From the NCBI GenBank assembly GCA_005778355.1, contig SXON01000246.1:1-64000 (forward strand): DNA of 64,000 nt, given 5' to 3'. The notes beneath the pieces are model-generated. The model saw only the letters and a list, made by a program, of their open reading frames with translations, ran no database searches and was not told the origin of the DNA. The position numbers and the translations under genes were made by a program. Below are positions 26,442 to 34,781 of the stretch, in pieces. The DNA is from Pseudomonadota bacterium (GTDB taxonomy: Bacteria; Myxococcota_A; UBA796; SXON01). Position 1 is the first letter of the stretch, and every line of letters begins with the position of its first letter.

Positions 26442-27188
26442 CACCGCCGCCGCGATGGCGTTGTTGCCGAGATGCGCGAGGATCGCCGGGCCGAGAGAGC
26501 CGGAACGAAGCCGCAAGTAGCCACAGGCGAGCCCGATGAAGCAGAGCGGGGGGACGAGCAAGGGCGCGTCGAGGTGCATCGCGCCGAAGGCGAGCGCCTG
26601 CACCAGCAGCGCCAGCCGGGGACGGCCGGACTCGCAGAGCGTGGGCAACAACCAGCCGCGGAAGACCGCTTCCTCCAACACCGGCGCAAGCAATGTGACC
26701 GATAGCAGCGCGGTGGCGGCCACCCAAGGCGCCTCGGTCAAGAGCGCCTCGGCGACCAGCTGTCCCTCTGGTGCCAAGCCAAGCGCGTCGAGTCCCGTCA
26801 CCCAGAGCCCGCTCAGCAAGACAAATGCTGGGCCGGCGACCAGCCCGAGCAACCAGTCCTGTCGCGACACCCCGCGAGGCCACCGGGGGACGAGTCCCGC
26901 GTAGGCAGCGAGGAAAACCTCTGCGGCGGTCGTACCGGCCACCGCTGCAAGCAACCACGGCCCGGAGGTCATCTCCGCCGGCTTGGCGGAGAGCGATCCA
27001 CCGAGCAGGAAGGCCACCACCACGGTGCAAAGGCCGGACCCCACGAAGGCGAGGCTCACGCCGACGACCACGTCGATCCACCAGCGACGCCGAGGCCATG
27101 CCCGCCCGAGGGACCACCCGGCCACGGCAGCCGCCGCCAGCGCCGCCAGTGCGAGCGCCCAGGCCGGCAGCGGCGCGAAGGGGATCAT
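26409..27188 (-). CDS. CPBP-family intramembrane metalloprotease
   Basis: A 259-residue polytopic membrane protein with about seven hydrophobic segments. All CPBP (Abi/Rce1-like) motifs are intact: EEAVFR (172-177), FGAMH (201-205) and HLGNN (239-243). In this family the glutamates and histidines form an intramembrane protease site related to the type II CAAX prenyl endopeptidases. Bacterial members have been linked to self-immunity and signalling; the target here is not known. The ATG at 27188 overlaps the upstream lipoprotein stop as ATGA, indicating translational coupling. Confidence 0.9.
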   Translation of the reverse strand: MIPFAPLPAWALALAALAAAAVAGWSLGRAWPRRRWWIDVVVGVSLAFVGSGLCTVVVAFLLGGSLSAKPAEMTSGPWLLAAVAGTTAAEVFLAAYAGLVPRWPRGVSRQDWLLGLVAGPAFVLLSGLWVTGLDALGLAPEGQLVAEALLTEAPWVAATALLSVTLLAPVLEEAVFRGWLLPTLCESGRPRLALLVQALAFGAMHLDAPLLVPPLCFIGLACGYLRLRSGSLGPAILAHLGNNAIAAAVLLGSAAGHPG

Positions 27189-28042
27189 GGCAACCGGACC
27201 ACGAACGCGGCCCCGGAGGGCATCCCCGAGGCCGGGTAGTAGGGCGCGCCGATCACGAGCGACTCGCCGTCGCCTGCCAGGGCATGCGGCTGGTTCTCGG
27301 CACCGAGCTCCAGCGCGAGCACGGGGCCGTCGCCGAGCGGCACGGCGCGGGCTCGGGCGGGCACGAGCCACTTGTTGAAACTACCCATCGCGTAGCCCCC
27401 GCCGATGGCGCGACCGAGGTGGTCGCCCCGCTCGCCCACCCAGGTCGCCCCGTCGTCACACCCCACCACGCCCGCGCCCTCGTCGTCGTCGACCTGCGGG
27501 TCGCCCGCGCACAGCGCCCCGTTCTCGACCGCGAGGGCACCCTCGGCGGCGCAAGGGAGGTCGTACTCGGTGGCGGTGTCGAGCGCGCGGATCACGCAGC
27601 CCTGGGCTGTGTCGAGGCGCACGACCGGCCGGCCGTCCACCACGGCCACGCCGGTGATCTTGCCCTCGAAGAAGACCGTCGCGGATGGGTAGCTGTACAG
27701 CGTCCCTGCGGTCGCCACGAAGACCTCGTTCGTACCGACGGCGTAGGCCCGCGCACCGGTGACTGGGAACTCCTCCTCGCCGATCCAGAGCGCATCGGCG
27801 CCGCCCCGGGCCAGCTGCCCGTCTACGTAGCCGACCCACGACGAGGGCCCATCGGTCGCGATGCCGCCTTCGATGACCGTTCCCTTCCCCGGGGCGGCCA
27901 CCGCCACGACATCGTGCAGGGCTACCGACGCGCCCAGGCGGTCGTTGGGCCCACCGACCGTCGTGTCTGCGGCAACGTCGACCCCCACGATCAGCTCGCT
28001 CACCAGCTGATCGGTACAGGCGAGCAAGGCTAGCGCGTGCAC
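27185..28042 (-). CDS. FG-GAP-like repeat lipoprotein
   Basis: A 285-residue protein. I place the start at GTG 28042, which gives the short signal VHALALLAC (Cys 9); longer in-frame versions have no hydrophobic N-terminus. The mature part shows integrin-alpha/FG-GAP-type blades, such as GGPNDRLGASVALHDVVAVAAPG and the closing ESLVIGAPYY. A propeller-like extracellular protein is likely. It is translationally coupled to the CPBP protease downstream, so the two products may act together, and its start overlaps the methyltransferase stop by 13 bp. Confidence 0.7.
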   Translation of the reverse strand: MHALALLACTDQLVSELIVGVDVAADTTVGGPNDRLGASVALHDVVAVAAPGKGTVIEGGIATDGPSSWVGYVDGQLARGGADALWIGEEEFPVTGARAYAVGTNEVFVATAGTLYSYPSATVFFEGKITGVAVVDGRPVVRLDTAQGCVIRALDTATEYDLPCAAEGALAVENGALCAGDPQVDDDEGAGVVGCDDGATWVGERGDHLGRAIGGGYAMGSFNKWLVPARARAVPLGDGPVLALELGAENQPHALAGDGESLVIGAPYYPASGMPSGAAFVVRLP

Positions 28043-28659
28043 ACCAGGCGCCGGTAGAAGCCGTGCGGCTCCTCGGTGACGTCGGGGCCAAAGGGGCTGG
28101 CCTCGGCGACGCGACGCAGCTCGGCGAAGCGGGCGTCGTCCATCCCGTACCTCGCCCACTGGCGGCGTACGAAGCGATCGGGCGGCAAGGGGCCCTTCCG
28201 AGCGATCCAGCCCTCCGGTACTTCCGACGCGGGGTTGGCCTCGTAGACGTAGAACTTGCCGCCATCAACCAGCACGCGGTGCACCTCGGCGAAAACCGCG
28301 CCGGGGTCTTTCCAGTGGTGCGCAGACTGCACGGCGACGGCCAGCTCGAAGGTACGTTCCGGATAGACGATGCGGGTGGCGTCCATCTTGCGAAAGGTGA
28401 CGTTGAGCCGCCCACGCTTGTTGGCCTCGGCGTAGCGGAGCATCGTGTCGGACACGTCGATCCCCACCGCGTCGATCTCCGGACGCCCCGCGGCGAGGTG
28501 GATGGCCACCCAGCCGGGCCCGGTGCCCACGTCGAGCACGGAGCCCTGCGCCACCCCGATGTCGGCCGCGATGAAGCGGTACGCAGGCTGGTAGTAACGG
28601 CCTGGTCCGAGCTGGTATGCGAGCGCGCTAAGCTCGCGACGATCCGGGAAGAGCCCCAT
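28030..28659 (-). CDS. class I SAM-dependent methyltransferase
   Basis: A 209-residue methyltransferase. The SAM-binding motif I is VLDVGTGPGWVAIHLA, with a GIDVS acidic loop after strand 2, a KMDATRIVYPERTFELAVAV block and VLVDGGKFYVYE. This is the Methyltransf_11 type, which covers small-molecule and lipid methylation. The ATG at 28659 has AGAGG 6 nt upstream; an earlier ATG at 28695 would overlap the divergent epimerase start. It is not ArsM: the conserved cysteines of arsenite methyltransferases are absent. Substrate unknown. Confidence 0.8.
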   Translation of the reverse strand: MGLFPDRRELSALAYQLGPGRYYQPAYRFIAADIGVAQGSVLDVGTGPGWVAIHLAAGRPEIDAVGIDVSDTMLRYAEANKRGRLNVTFRKMDATRIVYPERTFELAVAVQSAHHWKDPGAVFAEVHRVLVDGGKFYVYEANPASEVPEGWIARKGPLPPDRFVRRQWARYGMDDARFAELRRVAEASPFGPDVTEEPHGFYRRLVCTR

Positions 28660-28693
28660 CCCTGCCTCTGAGGCGCGCGCTAATACGCGCGGC

Positions 28694-29695
28694 ATGCCCG
28701 ATCCGTCAACGTCGGCCTTGCCCTTTCGCCGCTGGGCGATCACCGGGGGCACGGGGCTCGTGGGGAACAACCTGGTCCGTCGACTCGTGGCCGCCGGGGC
28801 CGAGGTCCGCGTGCTGTCGCGACGAAAACCGCGGCGGGAGTTCGCGGGGCTCGCGGTCGAAGAGATCGAGGGCGACGTCACCGACCCCGCCTCGCTCGCG
28901 CGCCTCTGCGAGGGCGCGGAGTGCGTTGTGCATGCGGCCGCGCTGGTGGAGATTCGCCATGGCGGACGCGACGAGTTCGAGAAGGTGAACGTGGGCGGCA
29001 CGGCGGCCATGCTCCGCGCCGTCCCCCGGGGCGCACGGCTGGTGCACGTGTCCACCGTCGACGCGCTCGGTGTGCGCACGCGGGACAACCCCTCCGACGA
29101 GGACACCGCGCCCCAGCCCCACGAGGGCGGCGTGCCCTACGTCGACACCAAGCGCGCGGCCGACAAGCTGGTGCTCGGGAGCGAGCAGGACTGGGTCATC
29201 GTCTACCCCACCTACATGATCGGCCCCTGGGACTGGCGCCCATCCAGCGGGCGCATGCTGCTCGAGGTGGCGCGCGGCACGGGCTTCTTCGCGCCACCGG
29301 GCGGCAACAACTTCGTGCACATCGACGACGTTGTCACCGGCCTGCTCAGCGCCGCCGCTCGACCACGGGGCGGCCGCTGGATCCTCGGCAACGAGAACCT
29401 CAGCTACGCCGAGGCCTGGTCGCTCATGGCCGAGGTGACCGGCGCCCGCAAGCCGCTCGGGACACTGCCCCGCTGGGCGGTCCACGCCGCCGTGCCGCCG
29501 CTCCACGCGGCGCGGGCCCTGGGCCTACGAGAGGGCGACATCAACGCCGCTGCCGTGGCCATGAGCACGGTGCCCCACTATTTCAGCGCCGAGCGGGCGC
29601 GGGCAGACCTCTGCCTACCGGCCACGCCAGTACGGCAAGCCATCCACGACGCCTGGACCTGGTTCCAACGACAGGGCGTGGTGCCCGCTCGTTAG
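28694..29695 (+). CDS. NAD(P)-dependent epimerase/dehydratase (extended SDR)
   Basis: A 333-residue extended short-chain dehydrogenase/reductase. The dinucleotide-binding motif GGTGLVG is at 18-24, a DVTDPASL acidic loop follows, the serine of the triad is in HVSTVDALG and the catalytic Tyr 149-x3-Lys 153 pair is in PYVDTK. The FVHIDDVV segment is typical of this family. Members act on nucleotide sugars, sterol-like alcohols or dihydroflavonol-type ketones. The sequence resembles hopanoid-associated epimerase homologues, but no hopanoid gene lies nearby. It is divergent from the methyltransferase. A TAATAC motif ends 7 nt before the ATG. Confidence 0.85.
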   Translation: MPDPSTSALPFRRWAITGGTGLVGNNLVRRLVAAGAEVRVLSRRKPRREFAGLAVEEIEGDVTDPASLARLCEGAECVVHAAALVEIRHGGRDEFEKVNVGGTAAMLRAVPRGARLVHVSTVDALGVRTRDNPSDEDTAPQPHEGGVPYVDTKRAADKLVLGSEQDWVIVYPTYMIGPWDWRPSSGRMLLEVARGTGFFAPPGGNNFVHIDDVVTGLLSAAARPRGGRWILGNENLSYAEAWSLMAEVTGARKPLGTLPRWAVHAAVPPLHAARALGLREGDINAAAVAMSTVPHYFSAERARADLCLPATPVRQAIHDAWTWFQRQGVVPAR

Positions 29696-29707
29696 GACCG
29701 GCGCGAC

Positions 29708-29938
29708 CTAGGAGATCGCGAGACCATTGTCGCGCAGGAACTGGCCGAGCGTCATCTTGCGCAGAGTGCGCAGGGCGCGGGTCGACAACTTCAAGCGCAC
29801 GAAGCGGCCTTCTTCCTCGAACCAGACGCGACGCATCTGCAGGTTCGGAAGCTGGCGCTTCTTGGTCTTGACGTTGGAGTGGCTGACCTTGTTCGCCACG
29901 TTCGGGCGCTTGCCGGTGAGATCGCAGCGGCGGGCCAT
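29708..29938 (-). CDS. rpmB: 50S ribosomal protein L28
   Basis: A 76-residue protein of normal L28 length. It starts MARRCDLTGKRPNVANKVSH and contains the conserved LPNLQMRRVWFEEEGRFVRLKLS core. L28 is a component of the large ribosomal subunit. It stands alone here, not next to rpmG. Upstream on the minus strand are a GAGGAAC Shine-Dalgarno and a TAGACG hexamer about 38 nt before the ATG, so this gene appears to have an ordinary leader. Confidence 0.96.
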   Translation of the reverse strand: MARRCDLTGKRPNVANKVSHSNVKTKKRQLPNLQMRRVWFEEEGRFVRLKLSTRALRTLRKMTLGQFLRDNGLAIS

Positions 29939-30036
29939 GGGGTTCCTCGGGTTTGGAAGGCCCGCCGTCTACCCGGCTAGCCGCCGTTGTGCAAGTGCTT
30001 GCCCCTGGCGGCGCCACGTGGCATGGGGAAAAGCAA

Positions 30037-30756
30037 GTGGACTCGGGCCGCGAACGAGCAACCTACGCCGGGGCGTTCGGCGTGCTCTTGCTCGCCGTCG
30101 CCGCGGTGGCGCTGGCGCCCAGCCTCGCCGGCAATACCACCGTCGGCGCGTGGGCGCAGCGTGGCCCGACCATCGCGGCGGCTGCAGGTGTTATCGGGTT
30201 TGGTCTTTGTATATTCTCAGTCACCGTTTGGGTTGTCAGCGCGCCGCAAGTGAACTGGCAACCGTGGGTCAGCGCCCTCTCGCGCCTCGCGGCTGAGCAC
30301 GGCCAAGCCGTCCAGGAAGACCTCGAGCGCGGCATCTGGTTCGACGCGATCCACGGCGGCCCCCGCTTCACGGTGCTGGTGCAGCCGCGCAAGGGCGGCA
30401 ACGTCTTGCTCCTCTCGCAGCGCCGCGCGCGCCACGGGGTGCTGGTGCTGCGGGACGACCTCGAGCCCGGCCAGGAGTTCGCCGGCTGGAGCGAGGTCGG
30501 CGGGGGTCAAGGCTGGCGGCTCTACGCCGAGGTGGCCCTCACCTCGCGGCCGATGCTCGAAGACACGCGCACCAGCGCGGCGCTCGACCGTTTCTTCCGC
30601 CAGTCCGGGGCCCTCTCCGTGGAGTTCGGTACCGATGGTCTCACCCTCAGCCTGGGCCTGCCTCCACCCGAGCTCGCCGCGCGCACCGTTCGCGAGGCCA
30701 TCGACGTTGCGCGGCAGGTGTGGGACGCGACGCGTGCCGAGGGACCCCGGCGCTGA
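30037..30756 (+). CDS. membrane protein of unknown function
   Basis: A 239-residue protein with two N-terminal transmembrane segments (about 10-27 and 43-66) joined by a short loop, followed by a soluble cytoplasmic domain of about 170 residues. That domain mixes strands and helices (RFTVLVQPRKGGNVLLLSQ, SVEFGTDGLTLSL) and is not recognised. The start is GTG 30037, preceded by GGGGAA at a good distance; an in-frame TTG at 29953 lies too far into the L28 leader. The deacylase gene follows 17 bp downstream, so the two are probably co-transcribed. Confidence 0.65.
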   Translation: MDSGRERATYAGAFGVLLLAVAAVALAPSLAGNTTVGAWAQRGPTIAAAAGVIGFGLCIFSVTVWVVSAPQVNWQPWVSALSRLAAEHGQAVQEDLERGIWFDAIHGGPRFTVLVQPRKGGNVLLLSQRRARHGVLVLRDDLEPGQEFAGWSEVGGGQGWRLYAEVALTSRPMLEDTRTSAALDRFFRQSGALSVEFGTDGLTLSLGLPPPELAARTVREAIDVARQVWDATRAEGPRR

Positions 30757-30773
30757 TTAGTCCCCCGCGCCAG

Positions 30774-31703
30774 ATGGAGCCCGTCTACCACCGCCTGCCC
30801 GTCGTCGATGCGGGCGGCATGGAGCTCCACCTGCCGATCTGCGACATCGGCCCCGGCCGCCCCCGGATGTGCGTGGTGGCGGGCATCCACGGCGACGAGC
30901 CCTCGCCGCTGGTGCTTGTCGACCGGCTGGTGATGGCGCTGCGGGATCGCGAGATGCACGGCGCAGTGAGGGTCGTCGCCGCCGCGAACATGCCGGCGTT
31001 GTTGCAGCGCAGTCGCTGGAGCAGCTGGGACGAGGAAGACATGAACCGCATCGGCGACGGGGACGGCGGCCCCGCCGTCACCCGGCGACTCGCGGCGGCG
31101 GTGGTCGCCGCCTGCGAGGGCTGCACGCTCGCGGTCAACCTGCATAACTTCGTGATGCGCACCCCGCTCCTCGCGATCCAGCCACCTGGTCAGGATCGCG
31201 AGCGTCGCACGCGTCACGACGCCTACATCGGGGCTCTCGACCCGCACGTGGTGTGGGTCTTCGGCGACGGGCCCGACGACGTGCGCACCTTCGGCAGCAG
31301 CATCGACGCGGCCATCGAGCGTCGCGGCACCGACGTGCTCGCCGTCGAGATGTCCGACTTGCCCGAGCTCGACGAGCCGCTGTTGGCGCGGGGCATCGCC
31401 GGCCTCTTGCGCCTCGCCGCCCACCTCGGCTGCATCGACGACCGTGAACGGCCGGGCAAGCGCAACCGGGTGTACGTTCGTCGCCGCCTCGTGCGCGCCC
31501 CGGGTGCCGGCATCTTCGAGCCCATCGCGGCGCTGGGCGGTCAGGTCGCGGAAGACGATGTGGTCGGCGAGCTGATCCCGCTGGAACGCCCCGGCGCGCG
31601 CGTGCCGGTCCGTTCGCCCGAGCGCGGCTGGTTGATCCAGCGACTCGGGCGTCGTTTCGTCCGACCGGGCGACATGATCTTCACCGTCGGGCGCAGCGTC
31701 TAG
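30774..31703 (+). CDS. succinylglutamate desuccinylase/aspartoacylase family protein, complete active site
   Basis: A 309-residue zinc-dependent deacylase of the AstE/ASPA (M14-like) family. The metal ligands are all present: His 39 and Glu 42 in GIHGDEPS and His 124 in VNLHNF. The substrate-binding Asn-Arg pair is kept in EDMNR (91-92), and a candidate catalytic Glu 192 sits in AVEMSD. The C-terminal beta domain (about 235-309) carries a lipoyl-like fold as in other members. It would hydrolyse an N-acyl amino acid or similar amide. Two paralogues lie at 33891-35698, both with altered active sites. Confidence 0.82.
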   Translation: MEPVYHRLPVVDAGGMELHLPICDIGPGRPRMCVVAGIHGDEPSPLVLVDRLVMALRDREMHGAVRVVAAANMPALLQRSRWSSWDEEDMNRIGDGDGGPAVTRRLAAAVVAACEGCTLAVNLHNFVMRTPLLAIQPPGQDRERRTRHDAYIGALDPHVVWVFGDGPDDVRTFGSSIDAAIERRGTDVLAVEMSDLPELDEPLLARGIAGLLRLAAHLGCIDDRERPGKRNRVYVRRRLVRAPGAGIFEPIAALGGQVAEDDVVGELIPLERPGARVPVRSPERGWLIQRLGRRFVRPGDMIFTVGRSV

Positions 31704-31717
31704 AACTTGCCTGCGGC

Positions 31718-33844
31718 TCAGCCCGCGCGGGCTGCCGCGATCACCTCGTCGAGCGGGGCGGCGAGCTGCCCCGGGCGGGTGCGGGCGAGGGTCGCGAGCT
31801 GCAGGGCGAGCGCGCTGTCGCCGGCGTTGTAGGCATCCACCGCCACCGCGTAGAGCGCGTACACCCCGGCCTGGCCGTCGGGGTCGAGGCGGAAGGCGTC
31901 ACGCGCGTGACTGGCCCGGGTGGCCAGATCGCCCTCGGCCTCGGCAACGGCGCCGTGGCAACGCGAGGCGACGGTGTTCACGTCGGCTTTGGTCGCCAGC
32001 CGGATGCACTCCGCGAGGCGCGCGTCGAGGCCGGTCGCCTTGGCGTCGTGATCGGCCAGCACCGCCGCGCCGTAGGCCCGGGCGTAGAGCTCGGCGTCCT
32101 CGACCTTGGCCGCCTCCTCGACGAAGGCCTTCCACCCCGAGCGGGACGCCTCCGCCTTGGCCACCACGAGCACGTTGTAGCGTGACCAGGCGGCAGAGCG
32201 GCGCGCGCGCAGCGCGTACTCCTTCTCCTCCAGCTTCTCGAAGCCCTCCCGCGCGGCGCTGAACTTCTTCTCGGCGCCCGCGAAGTCCGCCGTGCCGTAG
32301 AGGCCAAGCCCTTCGTCGTAGAGGCGGGAGGCAGCCACCATGGACTCCTGCCGCTTCACCAGGTCGGCCAGCCCCGCGTCGCTCGCGAGCTTGGCCACGT
32401 CGGCGTCGTGCCCGAGCAAAACGAGCGAGGCCGCGGCGTTCTCGCGAGCGATGCGTGCTAGGGTCGTCCCCCGCCCGCCTCCCACCGCCTCGGCCGCCGC
32501 CGCCGCCTCGGCGAAGCCGCGCAGGCCGTCTTCCAGGCGTCCCGCGCGCACCGCCGCGAGGCCTCTCGCGAGCTTGACGTGCGCCGGTCCCAGCCGGTCG
32601 CCCGCGGCGGCGAAGTAGCTCTCCGCCTTCCTGGCGGCGGCCGGGGCGCCGCTGGGCTCCTGCGCCTCGAGCGCGGCGGCGAGCTCCGTGGCGGCCCTCG
32701 CGGCATCGAGGTTGCGCCCGCGCTCCGCGTAGTAGGCGGCGGCCTGCGAGAGCGCCGACTTGGCGGTGCCGAGGTCGCCACGGCGCCCGGCGATGATCCC
32801 GCCCAGCTCGGCCTGCCGTGCCGCACCCAGCGGGTAGCTCATCGTGGCGAGCACCACGCCGGCGCCCTGGTGCTCATCGGCGGCGGCGTCGACCAGCCCG
32901 TCGGCCAGGAGCGCGAAGCCGAGCTCGCAGCGGGCGTCGACCTCCACCACCCGGTAGCCGCCCTCGCGGGCCACCTTGGCCGCGGCGCGCTGCGTGTCGG
33001 CTGCGGGGCCGAGGCGACCAGCCAGCGACTGCACCAGGCCCAGGTTGACCAGTGCCGCCGCGTGCTCGCGCACGAGCCCCGCCTCACGCGCCTGGGTGGC
33101 CGCGTCGGCCAGCTTCCGGGCCGCCTCGTCGAGTCGACCCTCGGCACGGTCCACCGCGGCCAGGTCGAGCGTGGCGACGAGCCGATCACGACGCGTGGTG
33201 GCCCGGGCCAGCGCCGCGTCGCCGGTCTTGCGCGCCTCGCCCGTGGCGCCCTTGCCGAGCAGGCCGCCCACGCCCGCGTCGGTGCCGCCGAGCGCGGCTA
33301 GGCCCTGCCGCGTGGCCGTCGCGAGCGCCGTGAGTTCGGGGTCGCCCGCGTCGCGCGCCAGGGCCTCCGCGGTGTCGAGCTCCTTGCTCGCGCGCCCCGG
33401 GTCGCCTGCGTCGAGGTGAGCCAGAGCGAGGTTGTTCGCCGCCCGCGCCTCGCTCGCCGGTCGCCCCGCCGAACGTGCCGCTTTCTTGGCCTCTTCCAGG
33501 CGGGCCACGCCCTCCGCGAGCCTGCCGCTGTCCACCAGCACCAGGCCGAGCACGTTGAGCGCGGCGCTGTCCCGCGGGGCTTGTCGAGCGGCGTCCTCGG
33601 CGGCCACGCGGGCGGCCCTCAAGTCACCCGCCTCGTAGAGCGCCACCGCCTGCGCGGTCCGCGCCGCCGCGCCGCCACCGGCTTCGGCGAGCGATCCGTA
33701 GAGCGTGGCGGCCTCGTCGAACTTGCCCCCGCGAAGCGCGGCAAGCGCCTCGTCCACCGTGGCGCGGGCGCTGTCGGCCACCTCGATCTCGCCCACTTCC
33801 ACGGCGGCGTCGAGGGCAAAGGCGAGGGCGGCGAGGATGAGCAT
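31718..33844 (-). CDS. TPR-repeat protein, probably exported
   Basis: A 708-residue Ala-rich, almost entirely helical protein. A hydrophobic N-terminus (MLILAALAFALDAAVEVGE) looks like a short signal peptide. About fifteen tetratricopeptide-type helical hairpins follow, recognisable by spaced Ala/Gly/Tyr positions such as AATLYGSLAEAGGGAAARTAQ and AALNVLGLVLVDSGRLAEG. TPR arrays mediate protein-protein contacts; the partner is unknown. The gene stands between deacylase paralogues and is convergent with the one at 30774. A TAGCGC hexamer ends 6 nt before the ATG, a weaker match to the leaderless pattern. Confidence 0.75.
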   Translation of the reverse strand: MLILAALAFALDAAVEVGEIEVADSARATVDEALAALRGGKFDEAATLYGSLAEAGGGAAARTAQAVALYEAGDLRAARVAAEDAARQAPRDSAALNVLGLVLVDSGRLAEGVARLEEAKKAARSAGRPASEARAANNLALAHLDAGDPGRASKELDTAEALARDAGDPELTALATATRQGLAALGGTDAGVGGLLGKGATGEARKTGDAALARATTRRDRLVATLDLAAVDRAEGRLDEAARKLADAATQAREAGLVREHAAALVNLGLVQSLAGRLGPAADTQRAAAKVAREGGYRVVEVDARCELGFALLADGLVDAAADEHQGAGVVLATMSYPLGAARQAELGGIIAGRRGDLGTAKSALSQAAAYYAERGRNLDAARAATELAAALEAQEPSGAPAAARKAESYFAAAGDRLGPAHVKLARGLAAVRAGRLEDGLRGFAEAAAAAEAVGGGRGTTLARIARENAAASLVLLGHDADVAKLASDAGLADLVKRQESMVAASRLYDEGLGLYGTADFAGAEKKFSAAREGFEKLEEKEYALRARRSAAWSRYNVLVVAKAEASRSGWKAFVEEAAKVEDAELYARAYGAAVLADHDAKATGLDARLAECIRLATKADVNTVASRCHGAVAEAEGDLATRASHARDAFRLDPDGQAGVYALYAVAVDAYNAGDSALALQLATLARTRPGQLAAPLDEVIAAARAG

Positions 33845-33890
33845 GTCGGGGCGCTATCGCATCGACACGCCGGCGGGCCGAGCGGTTCCC

Positions 33891-34781
33891 TCAGCCGGAC
33901 TCGGCCACCCGGACCACGAGTTCCCGCGCGTGCACCATCGGGTAGGTGCGCACCGCGAGCACGACGCCGCTGCGGCTGGCGTGCAGGGTCTCCAGCGGGT
34001 CGCCACCCATCGGGCTGCGGACCAATCCCAGCAGAGCCCCGCCGACGATTCGATCACCGGGACGCACCTCGGGAACAAAGAAACCGCCTGCCCCAGAGCG
34101 ATACTCGCGCACTTCTGTGGTCACGACGGTTGGCGCGCCCGAGTCCGGCGGGGCGACCACCCCGGCGTGGGCCACCACCCGCAGGATGGCGGTCGCCATG
34201 GCCCGCGCCGCGTCGAGGTCGAGCTGGCCGGCCCGGCCTCCCCGGAGCACCAGCGCCGTCCTTCCCGCAGCGCGCCAGGCGCCGACGAGCCCCTCGTCGA
34301 AGCGATCGGTAGCGCGGCGCCAGGTGACCGGCAGCCCGGCGGCGGCGGCCAGATCCAGAGACGGCCCTGAGATGGGCGTCCTCGCGTGGGGGGCCTCGTG
34401 CACCACGTTGCTGCCGGTCTGCACGTCGATGCAGATATCGGCCTCCGTGGCGGCGAGCACGGCAGCGGCGACCCTCTCCACCGGGCTCCCCGACTCGTCG
34501 CCAGGGAAGGCCTCGTTGAGATCGCGATCGTCGAAGGGCCAGCGTTTCTTGCCCTCGTCCGCGGCAAAGGTGTTCACGCAGGGCAAGAGGTGCACGATGC
34601 CGCGCGGCCGCTGGACACGCAGCACGCCGGCCACGAGGTTGACCGCATAGACGCCGTTCACCTCGTTACCGTGCACGGCGGCGGTCACGGCGATGCTCGG
34701 CCCACCGCCCTGGCCGAAGCTGAGGCGGTGCAGCACGTACTCGCCGCGGTAGGGCGACTCGAGACGGAAGACGCCGGTCAC
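33891..34781 (-). CDS. aspartoacylase-fold paralogue with altered active site
   Basis: A 296-residue AstE/ASPA-like protein. It keeps the first two zinc ligands (VHGNE: His 37, Glu 40), but the third ligand position is Gln 121 (IDVQTG in place of DLHT). The DLNR pair is DLNE (Glu 90), and the catalytic glutamate position reads LRGG (Arg 180). It is therefore unlikely to work as a standard zinc deacylase. The GTG start at 34781 overlaps the stop of the upstream paralogue as GTGA, so the two are translated together and may form a complex. A lipoyl-like beta domain is present at the C-terminus (from about 220). Confidence 0.72.
   Translation of the reverse strand: MTGVFRLESPYRGEYVLHRLSFGQGGGPSIAVTAAVHGNEVNGVYAVNLVAGVLRVQRPRGIVHLLPCVNTFAADEGKKRWPFDDRDLNEAFPGDESGSPVERVAAAVLAATEADICIDVQTGSNVVHEAPHARTPISGPSLDLAAAAGLPVTWRRATDRFDEGLVGAWRAAGRTALVLRGGRAGQLDLDAARAMATAILRVVAHAGVVAPPDSGAPTVVTTEVREYRSGAGGFFVPEVRPGDRIVGGALLGLVRSPMGGDPLETLHASRSGVVLAVRTYPMVHARELVVRVAESG

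Noticed and set aside
28030..28659. Methyltransferase considered as the missing ArsM
   Set aside because: It lacks the conserved cysteines that bind arsenite in ArsM; its only cysteine is near the C-terminus.
29953..30036. In-frame TTG extension of the membrane protein gene at 30037
   Set aside because: It lies in the L28 leader region, adds a stretch without pattern, and the GTG at 30037 has a proper GGGGAA site.
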